DNA of 64,000 bases from Coptis chinensis (lineage: Eukaryota; Streptophyta; Magnoliopsida; Ranunculales; Ranunculaceae): positions 28,290,501-28,354,500 of the forward strand of contig CM027379.1 of the NCBI GenBank assembly GCA_015680905.1, in the 5' to 3' direction. The translations under genes were made by a program, and so were the position numbers. How positions within the stretch are numbered: position 1 is the first letter of the stretch; every line of letters begins with the position of its first letter. Below the pieces are notes generated by a model. The model worked only from the letters and a program-made list of their open reading frames with translations, searched no databases and had not been told where the DNA came from. Below are positions 11,395 to 22,893 of the stretch, piece after piece.

Positions 11395-13103
11395 TTACTG
11401 ACATTTTTCTTTCAACCATACCATGTTTTCCTTTCCATTTCTTCCAAAATGGCATGATCAAACGGTCATGGACTGCAATGGTGATCATTATGGCTCCCAC
11501 AAAGAAGGCAGTAAGTGAGCCTGCTGGAATTTGAAAATGACCAATTGATCTCCGCGTAGTAGTAGCATGTTCTACAGAGAAGGTGATCATTTGTGCATAT
11601 GTTGTCCAAAATATGATTGTCGTTGCCCAGACCGGAAGTAACCTGATCACCATTTTCACTTCTTATATCTTCGTAATTGAACAGAGTCTCCAAGGGTTTA
11701 GGGATGATGAACCATTTCTTTGAAAATCCTCTTCTGCAGTTATGGCAGCCTTGTCCAAGAAACAGAAAGAAAAGCTTCCAGTCATCAGTTGTACAATCCT
11801 CAGAAAATGACTGATGATTGAATTGGATATTCATATGCTGTCCAAGAGTAGATCTTTTTTTTTTTTTTTTTAAACTCTTCTTTTTTCCCTTGTTTATTAG
11901 GAGGCTTGGTACATGTCAACCAAACTATTCATGCTGTAAAGGAAGTTTTGTAGGCCTGTAGCAGAGTCTTGATTTTTTTTTCCCCTCTCCCTTGGGTAAC
12001 ACGTCTTTTTTGCTCGCAAAATGTACCCAGACTCTGGAACCAGACAATCATCCAGACGCCAGGCCAGCATTCCCTATAGCCTGGGGTCCCAAAGGAGGCC
12101 TGTACTTGCGTCCTCTTCTTAGGTCTGGTTAATCCTAATCTGCTGCCCCAGATGTTGGTTACATACTACTTACTGGAGCAGTGGTATCTTAGTGTACAGA
12201 CTCATGCAAAGAAATCTACTACTCACCTAAACTAATCCGTGTGATAGATTCTTGAGGCCAGTGGACAATGTTCATATAATAAGCTGATATTTGAAGGCAT
12301 GTTGAGCTTTCTTTTCTTTATAGAAGCTACAATAACTTGAAAATTTTGGACCATAGGACTTCCTGACCCTTTCTTGTATCTGTATCTCTTAGTCCCAGAT
12401 AAGAATATCAACACTGCAATAAACATTGAAGCAGAACAAATTCCATATGCCAACTTCTCCTTAGCTACTTCATCCTGAATGTACACTAGGACTGTGACAG
12501 CAGTTATGGTCCCCATACTGATAAATAATAAAAACCTATTGAAGAAATAGGCCATCCGAGCCTTTTCCTTCTCGTCTTTGTCGTCAAATTGGTCTGTTCC
12601 AAATCCAGATACACTAGATTTAAGGCCACCAGTTCCCAGAGCTATCACATAAAGAGACATGTAGAAAATACTCATTTGGAATCCAGATGCCTGTATGCAG
12701 GTTTCAGATGTTATTTTTTTGCAAGGGGGTGGGTGTAGGTCTGGTAGTCTTGTAGATATTGCTAAAATTCCAGTGCCCTGATTCACCATGATTAACACCA
12801 TTATATTCATTAGAAAATAAGATAAAATGTATAATGGAAAATGTACTAGGCTGATGTTGGTCACTTTGTTGTAACACTTACAACTGACTGCACCACAGCA
12901 AAAATTGCGATAGTCTTGTATCTGCCTATAAAGGAATCAGCAGGGAAGCCCCCAAGCAAACACATGAGAAATGAAGTGCCCATGAAATCTGTTACAATGT
13001 TGGCTGAAGTTGCACTAGGTAAGTGCATGCATTGTTCCAACCAAGTATGTCACAAGGTTCACTGCTATGCCCATCGTTGACAATCTCTCGCATATTTCAA
13101 TAA
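11395..13103 (-). pseudogene. NRT1/PTR family (NPF) transporter fragment
   Basis: Three exon blocks of a proton-coupled nitrate/peptide transporter are recognisable. Block 12882-13103 holds CERLSTMGIAVNLVTYLVGT, then SANIVTDFMGTSFLMCLLGG and GRYKTIAIF. Block 12227-12777 holds YVIALGTGGLKSSVSGFGTD, QFDDKDEKEK, the FFNRF motif and VLVYIQDE. Block about 11395-11763 holds KAAITAEEDFQRNGSS, RLLPVWATTIIFWTTYAQMI, GHFQIPAGS and DRLIMPFWKKWKGK. The motifs point to the NPF6 side of the family. Lesions: a 4-base ATGC duplication shifts frame after LVGTMH near 13030; HTDQF has become HTD-stop at about 12232; a stop sits in the third block near 11668; and the acceptor before that block lacks a proper AG. 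The first exon and the last third of the protein are missing. Confidence 0.9.
11840..12226. other. Intron of the NPF pseudogene, with poly-T tract
   Basis: This lies between NPF blocks two and three. It opens with an intact GTGAGT donor (12221-12226, minus strand) and contains a T run near 11856-11872. No coding signal. Confidence 0.55.
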
Positions 13104-13210
13104 CTGGAAAATTTCATTTAATAATAATTAGCTTGATGTGAAAAGAATGAAGAAGCTATTCTTATGTTTTTGCTATGCTCAAGGGAAATAGCAGACTGAT
13201 GTTTTAGTGA

Positions 13211-13511
13211 TGTAGAACATTAGCACATTGTTGTCATGTTATGGGCGGGAGCCCCTTAGTTGAGTCCAAGCCCATGGTTCGAGTCCATTAGTTAGTTGGA
13301 CACATGTCACGTTCCTATTGGTTTATACTTTCTAGGTTTACTTTAAATAACGGGCTTGTAGTTAAGGTTTCAGTAGTTGTGTTTATGTGTGTGATTTGTG
13401 ATTTGTGATTGAGAGATTCAATAAAAGAGTGATTTTTAGGTCGTCTTTTAATTGTGTTTCAATTAAAGTGTAGATTCAATTAAACTGAAGGTTTCGCCAG
13501 TAAGATCTACA
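13211..13511 (+). repeat. 5' LTR of the short LTR element
   Basis: 301 bp with inverted ends TGTAGA and TCTACA. It carries an extra GATTTGT unit compared with the 3' copy. Confidence 0.85.
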
Positions 13512-14368
13512 TTATTTGGTATCGGAGCAGATTAATTCCAGGAGTTACAATCCACCGAAACACTGTTCACGAAACATTGTTCATCGGGAACTATTCACCG
13601 CATTACTGTTCATCGTGAATCCAATTTTATTCTTATAGATTAAGATATGTCTACAACGTCAGAGATGAAGAACTCATGGAGAACTCATGGATTCATATTA
13701 ACCCCTAGAGTTCGGGTTGCTCAATTAGAAAAGTTGAAAGAAACGTTAATGCAAAACAGGTTTGATCGATTAGAAGAAGCAACTAGTCGACTGAGGGAGG
13801 CTATGGTGGAGCTTTTGCAGCCCAAACCCCCCATCGTTGGTGGAGCTTCTATAGCCCAACGTAAAACACCGGTTGTTATCGATGACAACAAAAAAAAGGA
13901 AGGAACTTCTGAAGCCGTTGTATTGTGTCTTGAGCGTGATTACAAATGCCATTAGCAGCAGTGCTCACCACGATAGGTTTGTGACAAACAGGTCCAAGGA
14001 AGCCCACACACAAATTCTTTTGGGACAACTTTTAGTGAACATCAATTAGTTGCTGGAACGCCAATGCGACATTCTGGATTTGGGCCTCCTATATCGCATG
14101 GGTTAGTACTCTTTGACAGTGGTTATGTGGATCCTTTTCTGCCTAACATTGAGACATTTTTTCTACGGCAAAGCAGAGAAATACAGTGCACATTTGTGAC
14201 ATCGTGGTGCATTATTCCCTTTGTGAGTAGATACAAAGCCAAAACTCGAGGTCGAATTCCTCCGAACCCCAGGACGGTGATGTATACAAGAATGAAGAAC
14301 TTTTGCATATTGGTGGATTTTCATGTCAACAAGCTTGTGGACAAGCTTTTTCAACATGGGGAGAGTGA

Positions 14369-14662
14369 TATATAACATTAGTACATTGCTGTCATGTTAT
14401 GGGCGTGAGCCCCTTAGTTGAATCCAAGCCCATGGTTCGAGTCCATTAGTTAGTTGGACACATGTCGCGTTCCTATTGGTTTATGCTTTCTAGGTTTACT
14501 TTAAATAACGGGTTTGTAGTTAAGGTTTCAGTAGTTGTGTTTATGTGTGTGATTTGTGATTGAGAGATTCAATAAAAAAGTGATTTTTAGGTCGTCTTTT
14601 AATTGTGTTTCAATTAAAGTGTAAATTCAATTAAACTAAAGGTTCCGCCAGTAAGATCTATA
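14369..14662 (+). repeat. 3' LTR of the short LTR element
   Basis: 294 bp, about 95 percent identical to the 5' copy by eye. Its ends have decayed to TATATA and TCTATA. Confidence 0.85.
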
Positions 14663-14944
14663 TTATAAAATCTTGTAACATTATGAGAGTTGATGTAAGA
14701 ATCATAGGTTTAACTAGATTGTTCAGGAAGTTGACCAATATTCACTAGGTGCTAAGTGAGTGGAGAATTTGGTAAGCTGATTGGGAATATGGAGATCTTG
14801 AATATTAGAGCTGAATGAAAAAGTTGTCAACCATAGAAATATATTCAGGAATCTGATGATGAACTAACCACACATGTCCACCTTTGTTGAGAATTTGGGA
14901 CTTCAAAATAAGTGACCATTTCAATGGAAAGTGATGAAAAACCC

Positions 14945-15250
14945 TCTACAAAACTATATATCCCTTCTGAATCTTTCGCTTCGCATGACAATGTTGCCCA
15001 GTTGTTACTTTTTCTTTTGCACCTTTTGGTCTACCTTTTCATCTGATGAAGAATTAAAATGACGTAGTTGTGAGATTTTAAGGAGTGAGTATTAGGGAAG
15101 AGTTTGAGATGATGTGTGTTGCTGTCTTGCAAGTACGTGGAATCATACTTACTAATTTTCTGCTGCTGAAGAATCGGAAATTGTAGAAGAGGTATGAGCA
15201 TATTATTCCAAAGGAGTGTTTGGCCTTTGGCGCCACAGATCGATGAGAAA
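14945..15250 (-). pseudogene. Degenerate second copy of the activase-like first exon and promoter edge
   Basis: The order of matching stretches follows 5465-5775: ATCTTTCGCTTC(C/G)CATGA, then CCTTTTCATC(C/T)GA, GAGTGAGT(G)TTA, GATGTGTGTTG, GGAATCAT at the equivalent of the start codon, and finally TTTGGCGCCACA followed by ATGAGA(T/A)AGG. Indels destroy the reading frame, and no later exons are present. It is therefore a partial duplicate of the gene at 3.5-5.7 kb, about 9.5 kb away in the same orientation. Confidence 0.65.
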
Positions 15251-15349
15251 GGAGTCTATGACAAAGTTCTCTAACAGAAACAAAGCTATATGTTGCTCTG
15301 TCAGAAATTATTTGAGAAATGGCGCTGCAATCTGCTAAGTTACATACCA

Positions 15350-16098
15350 AGTTCGACCTATATGCAGTTATGTCGGTCTACTGCTGAACAAACTAAGTAG
15401 TTTGGAAAATAAAACACGAATATAGACCTGCAAACAGATAGCATAATAGTAAATCATCACAAACATACAAAACCCAGAATCCAGTCCAGGGAACCAGAGA
15501 ACTCAGGAGATAAACAGTTTTCTATTCTGAAGCTAATTAAGTGAAGGGGAGGGATAGAGGCACATTCTTATGCGCACATTATAGCCACATTTTTCACATA
15601 CAAATGAATTAAGGCCTGGTTTTTTGTGGAGATGATCTCCCCACCATAAAGATCATTCTCACAAAAAATTATAATATTGGGATATGTCTAACCATGTAAA
15701 AATTAGTGTTCATTTTTTAGCTTTTTATCTAACGGTCCAAAAGTTTTGTGAGCATGTTCTAAGGTTAGATTTCTTTGAATGAGCTAAATTTTTGTGAGCA
15801 TGTTCTCCATGGTGGGGAGATTATATCTACAAAAATTCAACCTTTAATTCAACTTTTAAGTCCACAATTTTGTTTGGATTAATTTACAATGTGGCTAGAA
15901 TGTGGCTACAGTGAATGTGCCTCTATATATCAAACTGATCATCTATATATGAACAATACAGTCTCAAAAACCCAACTTTAAAGTAGTGAATAGACTAATG
16001 ACATGAAACAAACTGATTCCATATAACAACCACGCCATACGCAGATGAAGTTTCACTTATATGAAACCTGGACATTAAAAGCCTCTTCCTATACATTA
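15350..16098 (-). repeat. Beta-tubulin pseudogene 3' flank, shared with 45.34-45.94 kb
   Basis: Long stretches match the 45-kb copy, for example CAGTCTCAAAAACCCAACTT and CATATAACAACC(A/T)CGCCATACGC. In both places they lie beside beta-tubulin C-terminal coding remnants, so they appear to be the 3' untranslated/flanking region of a tubulin gene. The interval 15550-15900 includes sequence not present in the other copy. Confidence 0.65.
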
Positions 16099-16862
16099 CT
16101 AACAGTCACAGTATTGCTGGTATTCAAGCATCTGATCATTCCAGTTCCTCTCACTATCAGTGAACTCCATGTCATCTATGTCCTCACCAGTGTAACAAAG
16201 TAAACAAGCCTTCCATGTGAACCGAGTTATGATTTGGTCACTGTCCCTCTGGAACATCTCTGGGATAGAGGTCGAGTTTCCAGTAATTGTTGAAGCCATC
16301 TTAAGAGCCTTTGGAGGGATATCACATACACATGGTTTCACATTGTTGAGAATCTCCATGTCGTATATGCCCTCACCAGTGTACCAATGCAAGAAATCCT
16401 TCTTCCTGAACGTCATTGTGATCTGTTCACTGTGCCTCTGAAATCTGAAACATCTCTTGGTTAATGGTCGAGTTTCCAATAATTGTCGATGACATCTTAA
16501 AACTTCCGTTCGGTGAGGCGTCGCATATGGTTTCACACGGTTGGGTATCCATTCACCAATGTAAGATGAGTTCTTGTTTTGGACATCAATCATCTGTTCA
16601 TCAGCCTCTTTTTTGCTCATCTTACTGTTACTGGACATGGCTGAAGCAGCAAGGTAAGTGCCATACAAAGAGGGGAAGGACTGGCATGCCAAGGATCCGC
16701 AGCACACATCATACTCTTCAAATCTCATATCTTTTTGGTGAGCTCCTGAACAGTGAGGGTGCATTATTTTTGGGAACCTGTGGATGTTAATGCTGCAAAT
16801 CCGACCACAAAGAAGTGGAGACCGCCGGGACGACATGAGATCAAGTTCACCTGTAAGCTTAA
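16099..16862 (-). pseudogene. Beta-tubulin last-exon remnant with internal duplication
   Basis: Reading leftwards: [15 protein letters not shown] (tubulin FMVGFAPLTSRGSQQ), [41 protein letters not shown]. Two successive copies of the C-terminal module follow. The first is [20 protein letters not shown] (frame-shifted) continuing to [15 protein letters not shown]. The second is [14 protein letters not shown] to [16 protein letters not shown] and the tail EYQQYCDC. Normal beta-tubulin has one such module of about 70 residues before an acidic tail. Stops at the start of the block and frame changes show that it is not an intact tubulin. One frame of 245 codons is nevertheless open from 16836 to 16099. 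Confidence 0.85.
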
Positions 16863-17773
16863 GCCAATCAGAATAAGCTGTCCAGGTTTCAAGGAAAACA
16901 TGTTACACTGACTGACTGACTCTGGTACAATACGAGAATAGGGCAGTGATAAAATATGGAGACACCATTATACTAAAAGTTGAATAAAGAGTCCACATTA
17001 GAAACTGGACACAAGTACTAGAAACAGCAAATATTGAAGATTACAATTTGGAAACAGTGCGCTACAGGTGAGTGTGGAAAGCTTAGGAGTGCGTCAATGA
17101 CACTCGTGTCACGTCTGTGTTCCTAGCTCTTAGCCATTTAGTCAAGTATTGAACAACAACCATCAAAAAGACAGAAATAAGTAACTCGTAGGAGAACCCA
17201 ATAAGCCTTCTTAACTAGCCGGCCTACACCACCAGAAGAGTACAAAATTCCACAAATTGTTTTTGTTAGGTCTTATTGAAGCCCTACACCACCAGACTAA
17301 ACAAGAGTTACGTTGAACAAGGTCCTAATGTATAAGATGTCAAATGCATATGGCTAACAAACAAGCCGTTCACGGATACATATTTCTTAGTCGTCGTCCC
17401 AAAAAAAAAAAAAAAAAACTCAAAGTTGCAACTGTCTCTCCAATAGCAAGGACGCATACAGTGCAATGCGTTACACACCCTAGGTATATTTTAAGTTTAT
17501 CGTCCCTATACCTTTTCTTGCTTACTGATGAGGGAATCTAACACAATCTAGCAAACTACAGCAGAATTACAAAACTGACAATGTGGGGACATCGATATAT
17601 CCCAATACAAACTTTCGTTGAGCATCCTGAATGCTCTTTGGAATCGTAACTACGTACCATCAATAAAATGTGAAACCACTTGGACATTCTTTCTACAAAT
17701 CTAGTATTTTCAACTGATCTTACCAGAAAAGGAAACAAAAACAACAAGAATTGAACATAGGAAATAATGTTAC
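16863..17773. other. Region between tubulin pseudogene exons
   Basis: It starts (minus strand) with a GTAACA donor after CLQG at 17769-17773, the normal position of the first beta-tubulin intron. The middle part of tubulin (about residues 132-260) is absent. A poly-A run lies at 17401-17418. No other gene is recognised. Confidence 0.55.
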
Positions 17774-18177
17774 CCTGCAAACAATTGTAATCCCCTGCTT
17801 CTTTACTAAGAACATAAAGAGCAGAATCAGTAAGCTCGGCACCTTCAGTATCATGACCTTTATCCCAATTATTCCCAGCATTAGATTGACTGAAAGCAAA
17901 TATATCACCTTGAATGTAAGAGAGTACACTAATGGTTGGAGATGTTTTGATGGGGTGATCATTTGAATCAAGAACAAGAGAACTAAGAACAGAATCCATA
18001 AGCTCTACATTTTCAGTATGATGACCTTTAACGAAATTACTCCCAGCAGCAGAATGACTAAGAACAAATTTATCACCACTGTATTTCCCTATTGCATCGA
18101 TTTCAAGTTCATCCCAAAACTTAGCTCGATCTGCTTTCCACATTGTCCACCTTGAATGTGATGAAGAATTACTCTAA
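17774..18177 (-). pseudogene. Beta-tubulin first-exon remnant with duplicated nucleotide-binding module
   Basis: Minus-strand translation gives [16 protein letters not shown] (tubulin [16 protein letters not shown], with the ATG changed to ATT near 18175). A one-base loss is followed by [20 protein letters not shown]. Next comes [20 protein letters not shown]...MDSVLSSL, a variant of [20 protein letters not shown] sitting where a different segment belongs. Then the proper copy appears: [43 protein letters not shown] and the conserved intron donor. The GTP-binding segment of beta-tubulin is therefore present twice. From 18143 the frame is open for 195 codons through the donor into the intron. 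Start-codon loss and the frameshift make it a pseudogene as tubulin. Confidence 0.85.
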
Positions 18178-19970
18178 TGGGAATATTAAAATCAAGAACA
18201 AGAAAAAGAACATTAAAAGAAATGCAGAAATGAGTTGAGGGGTTAGTTGGTGCTGTGGGGGTTTACCGCTTTTCAGGTGCGTAGGGGATTAATGAAACCG
18301 AAACTGTGAAGCACCAAGAAGAACAGGAAAAACACAAGGAAAAGAACAGGAAGAAGAAGAATAAAAGACGTTATATTGAGCGAGAAGATGAAAACTAAGG
18401 ATTAAAGATTAGTGGAAAAAAGGAAAACAAGGTTGGTGATCAAGATGAATACAAGAAGCACTTAAAGAACAAGTGAAGAAGATAGAAGATAACAATGATG
18501 TCGAGATTAGTTAAGAACCAGTGGATGTAAATAATGAATTCAAGAAATTGAAAGAAAAGAATAAGGTTGTAAACCAAAAGAAGAAAGTCTACTCTATCCA
18601 TCTTCCAATTTTGATTGTAGAATCATGCACATTGATTGAATGATCTGAAAATGAGAGAATGTTAGCTAGAAATGATGTTTTTGTGTTTGTGAATTTATAG
18701 ACTAGAGAGATAGAGGGCAAGAAGCGGACTTGAAATTGTGGTAAAGAGCCAATTTTTTGGTTACTTGGTGCACAAGATAAAACGCTGGTGCTACTGCAAC
18801 TGATTGGAGTGAGACAAGAAAAACAAAAAAACACTATAGTACGCGTAAGGTTATGGACGCGGCGTTGTTGTTAAAATATCGAAATTAATGCAATATAGTT
18901 ACTATGAAAGCTGGAATTATGGAATTTTTTGGAGCATTGTCTGAAATTTCATGTTTTGGGTGTCACTCATTACTTTACTCCGTTGCGACATATATTTCCA
19001 AGTTTCCTAAGAACTCTGACCTATTCTGATGAAACTTTGGCCTATGGCGAACAAAGGTTTCCGATGAAATCCGACTATTTTAACGAAATCTTGATCTATG
19101 CGAGGCTCATATGTTTCAACAATTTTGCCATATTTTGATATATTTCAGCGAAGTGCGTGAGAATTCTAGCTACCACGCTTATATGATGAGTGAGCGTGGA
19201 AATTAGTCTGTTCAGATATTATGGAGTTTATATTGTGGCTTTCTGGTGAATCAATGTGCATGACACTATGTAGTGCTGTTAACGGTTGAGTTACTGAAGC
19301 TTAACAAGTTTGTAGTGTTAAGTTGTGGGAGCGGTTTTTATATCGTGACCTATATGCAAGAAATACGCCTCACCTCTCTAATTCAGATCCGGTTCCACTT
19401 ATCCTCTTCCATTCCGATCCACGATACCCACAAAACCCCCCCTGTTTTCAATCATTCACTAAATAACCTCCCTCTTTTTGTTAAAATAACATAATCCTAG
19501 TCTAATTTGGGATTCTCATAGACAATTTATATCCTTTTCTAATAACCTTTCCATTAAAGAGTGACATTTACCATTTTCTTGTTTTAAGGATGGAGAAAAA
19601 CAATGTTTCAAAGAATCTCTCTCTTAATGAACTTCGATCTCTCTCTCAATCACCTTTGATTTTTATCTTTAATCAATTTCGATAGGCTTGGTTTGAAACT
19701 ATATTTTATCTTTCTAGACAGGAGCTTGGTTTATTTGAAAGATTGGATTTTGAATCTATTAACTAATTTTCTTCAACTGTTTTAGATCTTCTTCAATTTC
19801 ATCTTATTATTAGGTCTCAATCTTTTTCAAATTAATCGAATAGATTTGATGATGTCATCTCAACTTGTGGGTTTGAACAAATAGTTCCATTTTTTCTCTT
19901 TTTCTATCTTTTTTTCTTTTCTTCCTTCAATTTTTCAGTGTGCAAATGTATTCTCATTAGAAATTCTACT
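18178..19970. other. Intergenic, upstream of tubulin pseudogene
   Basis: A-rich (plus strand) 18280-18580, then ordinary AT-rich sequence. Short ORFs lack family resemblance. No gene is supported. Confidence 0.5.
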
Positions 19971-19974
19971 ATGT

Positions 19975-20180
19975 AGATATATTTTTACATGAGTTTTTGT
20001 AAATTTATTTTTGCATACTCGTTTTTCTATGCAAATATATTTTTGTATACTCGTTTTTCTATGCAAATATATTTTTGCATACCAATTTTTCTATGTAATT
20101 AAATTTATTTTTGCATAGTATTTTATATTCAAATTTAATTTTTCAAACAAATTTTTCTATGCAAATTTATTTTTGAACTT
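19975..20180 (+). repeat. AT-rich tandem repeat, about 32-bp unit
   Basis: Units such as TACTCGTTTTTCTATGCAAA followed by TATATTTTTG(C/T)A recur about five times, the last ones degenerate. Confidence 0.7.
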
Positions 20181-20384
20181 TAATATAAAACCACGTAGAG
20201 ACATAACATTTTGGTTAATTATATGTGTAATAATAATGAATTAATTGTATTTTCGTGCTTTTACAAGTTTTTGCAATCAACGAAAAAATGATGATAAAAC
20301 CAATATTTAAGTACGAAATAGTGTGTCTACATGAAGTATTCAGATTTAGCCCATGTGAAGCTCAATGAAGTTTGACCAAAGCCC

Positions 20385-20620
20385 GAGACTCAAATAGGAC
20401 ATTCCCATGTCTGAACATGATTAACATGCCAAAAAGCATCAAACTTCCAACACGCATATCTTCTGAACCTGGACTCCAATTTCGACAAGTGAACCGTCAG
20501 AACGATTAGTGCCACAAGCTCTACACAATGCGAGACTTTATAAAAAGTCGACTTTCGGACCCACCACTGGTTGAAACATGTGGAGCCACTATGCGGGCCT
20601 ACATAATTTGGTTCTTCATT
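20385..20620 (-). repeat. Dispersed repeat shared with 60.74-60.98 kb
   Basis: Its reverse complement matches 60741-60975 in order: GTGGGTCC, TCGCA...GATCGTT, GAGTCC(A/T)GGTTC(A)AGA(A)GATATG, GGAAGTTTGA(T/C)GCTT, CTATTTGAGTCT and GGGCTTT(G/A)GTC. Roughly 65-70 percent identical by eye. Class unknown. Confidence 0.65.
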
Positions 20621-20801
20621 ATTGATCAAGCTCACTCAAACTCTCATAATGTATAATCAAGTCAAGCTCCACTATTAATTATGGATGACTTTTGTGCACT
20701 TTGACATAAAAGTCTTGATTAGGTGGTAGAATTAAAAAGAGGTAGTTGATTTTAAAGCCAAAAATTTCGGACGACAAATTGATATATCGTCGAAATATTT
20801 T

Positions 20802-21501
20802 TGTTTCGGCCCCCACAAATGTGGCCCAATTCAATACAAACCCATACTCAGAGCCCAAAAAGCCCACGCTCAGAGCCCATGCTTAGAACTTATCTATAAT
20901 AAAGTCCATGCTCAGAGTCCAAAAAGCCCACGCTCAGACTTAATTTATAGCCTACCTACCTACATAACGCAAAGTCTATTCAATTAAACATGTGTCTTGA
21001 ACATTTGCAAGGAAGTTGTTTGACTGAATCAATCAACTTCCACAATTTCGTCCACAACTTTCACAACTTCGTCCACATTCAAGATTCACTTCCAACAACT
21101 ACATATCGTGTGGCAGTTCTCCCACCAATTCTCCAACTTCATCCCACGATTGGCCAGTTCTCCCGCCAGTTCTCCAACTTGATCCCACGATTGGACAGTT
21201 CTTCCACTAGTTCTCCAACTTCATCCCACAATTAGCCAATTCTCTAACTTCATCTCACGATTGGAATATTAGAGAACGAGAAAGTAACTATCACTAATCC
21301 TACCTATAAAATCCAACCTTCATCATTTTTCTAGAACTACGCAATCGAGACTTGATCCCAAGCAATATCTTTGGGTACGTAGGGAACTTCAAAACCGAAG
21401 TCCAATCTCAACTCTCCCCAACAACCATCTCCTTCGCAATCTCCTCCGAAAAAGATCACTTCCGACCCAACTAGTGTGTTTAGGCAAATCTTGTCGAAAT
21501 A
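20802..21501 (+). repeat. 5' LTR of the gypsy-type element
   Basis: 700 bp. Contains a repeated AGAGCCCA(A/T)GCTCAG-type motif near its start, and an internal tandem CCAGTTCTCCAACTTCATCC-type repeat. Shares the same order of blocks with 28142-28940. Confidence 0.9.
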
Positions 21502-21505
21502 TATT

Positions 21506-21519
21506 TGGCGCCGTCTGTG
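21506..21519 (+). other. Primer-binding site region of the gypsy-type element
   Basis: TGGCGCCGTCTGTG starts four bases after the LTR end, the usual position and sequence type for plant Ty3/gypsy elements. Confidence 0.75.
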
Positions 21520-21553
21520 CTCCTACCCTCAACCACAAAACAAAAGTTACGTC

Positions 21554-21761
21554 AATGGCTTCTCGAAAAACAAACAACGGTGAAAGTTTCCCTCTTATCG
21601 CACAAGTTCAGCACTCACCTTCTGCTGGGAATTCACTTTCCAAATCCGATGGTCCTCGGCCATCTGCGACTGAGAGAGTGGGTATTCATGTATCTGATCC
21701 ATCAACTCAGGTCGACCGTCGTCTCCGACAATTAGAGCGCAAGAATAACAATCTGAAGTAA
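21554..21761 (+). CDS. Gag-like N-terminal ORF, truncated
   Basis: The frame starts MASRKTNNGESFPLIAQVQ about 50 bp after the primer-binding site. It ends with a short charged helix (RRLRQLERKNNNLK) followed by a stop, 69 codons in all. The position matches the gag start of gypsy elements and the charged helix resembles the coiled segments found there, but no zinc knuckle or capsid fold is visible. Probably a broken gag start. Confidence 0.4.
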
Positions 21762-21904
21762 CAGCTGCGTCAACTTCTCGAAGATGATTCAGCGTCAACT
21801 TCTTCGATTAGTGGAAATTGTTTTATGAGATAACGAGTCTAAACGTGAAGAAAATCTTCTGCTAACTTTGCAGCCAATCACTCAACGGAGTGGTTGACAA
21901 CTCA

Positions 21905-22470
21905 TTGAAGATATCAAGAAAAATAATGTTGGTGTAGCCGATTATAGCCGAAAGGCTATAAGTGGTCGGCTCTCTCCTAGAAAAAATTATCTGGATTCAT
22001 CAAAGATATGAAGAAAAATAATGTCGGTGTAGTCGATCATAGCCGAAAGGCTATAAGAGGTCGGCTATCTCCTAGAAAAAAATTGTCTGGACTCATCGAA
22101 GATATGAAGACAAGTAATGTTGGTGTAGCCGATCATAGTCAAAAGGTTATAAGAGGTCGGCTCTCTCCTAGAAAAAAATTTATGGACTCATCAAAGATAT
22201 GAAGAAAAATAATGTTGGTGTAGCCGATCATAGCCGAAAGGCTATAAGAGGTCGGCTCTCTCTTAGAAAAAATTATCTGGACTCATCGAAGATATGAAGA
22301 AAAATAATGTTGGTGTAGCCGATCATAGCCGAAAGGCTATAAGAGGTCGGCTCTCTCCTAAAAAAAATTATCTGAACTCATCGAATATATGAAAAACAAT
22401 AATGTTGGTGTAGCCGATCATAGCCGAAAGGCTATAAGAGGTCGGCTCTCTCCTATAAGAAATTATCTAG
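21905..22470 (+). repeat. Tandem array, about 95-bp unit, six copies, partly coding
   Basis: Each unit carries AAAAATAATGTTGGTGTAGC, then CGATCATAGCCGAAAGGCTA and a GGTCGGCTCTCTCCTAGAAA segment. In one frame (22008-22202) two successive units encode N-V-G-V-x-D-H-S-x-K-x-I-R-G-R-L-S-P-R-K. GCCGAAAGGC within the unit is a short palindrome. Confidence 0.85.
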
Positions 22471-22848
22471 ACATCCGAACCACTATATATATAGCAGGTA
22501 GGCATGACAGACCACAAATGGAGGGTCGACATGCAGTCTATTGCTAGGATGCCGATTTTAGTTACCACATATTAGTAGTTCAACGTCTCTGGAGGGTCTC
22601 TTTGCAAGTAGTAGTTCCAACCTTTGAGCTCTCCAGTTGACTAAGGCATGCTCCAGATAACATGCATGTCAATTGACGGTAGTAGCTTTGTATAAGGTGA
22701 CTCACTTACATAGGACCACGAAAAGAGTGATTGGATTCCAACCTTCCGTCCATATTCTCTAGATGTTCGCCCTATATATGGAAGAACCGATCTCCATAGT
22801 TGGCTCTCCTCTTCATTGACAATTTGCAATATCTGATTTTGCCTACCT

Positions 22849-22852
<4 letters not shown>

Positions 22853-22891
<39 letters not shown>
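22853..22891. repeat. (AC)n microsatellite
   Basis: About 19 uninterrupted AC dinucleotides inside the gypsy-type element. Confidence 0.95.

Positions 22892-22893
<2 letters not shown>

Larger units (their letters stand above)
13211..14662 (+). mobile_element. Short LTR retrotransposon without pol (TRIM/LARD-like, 1.45 kb)
   Basis: LTRs at 13211-13511 and 14369-14662 differ at about 14 sites plus one 7-base indel. The 5' LTR begins TGTAGA and ends TCTACA. A primer-binding site TGGTATCGGAGC (13517-13528) follows the 5' LTR, and a purine tract ATGGGGAGAGTGA precedes the 3' LTR. The 857-bp interior holds only a 102-residue ORF (13647-13955) with a charged helical gag-like start (EKLKETLMQNRFDRLEEATS) and an unrelated 103-residue ORF. 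No protease, reverse transcriptase or integrase is seen, so it must have depended on another element. No convincing target duplication was found. Confidence 0.85.
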
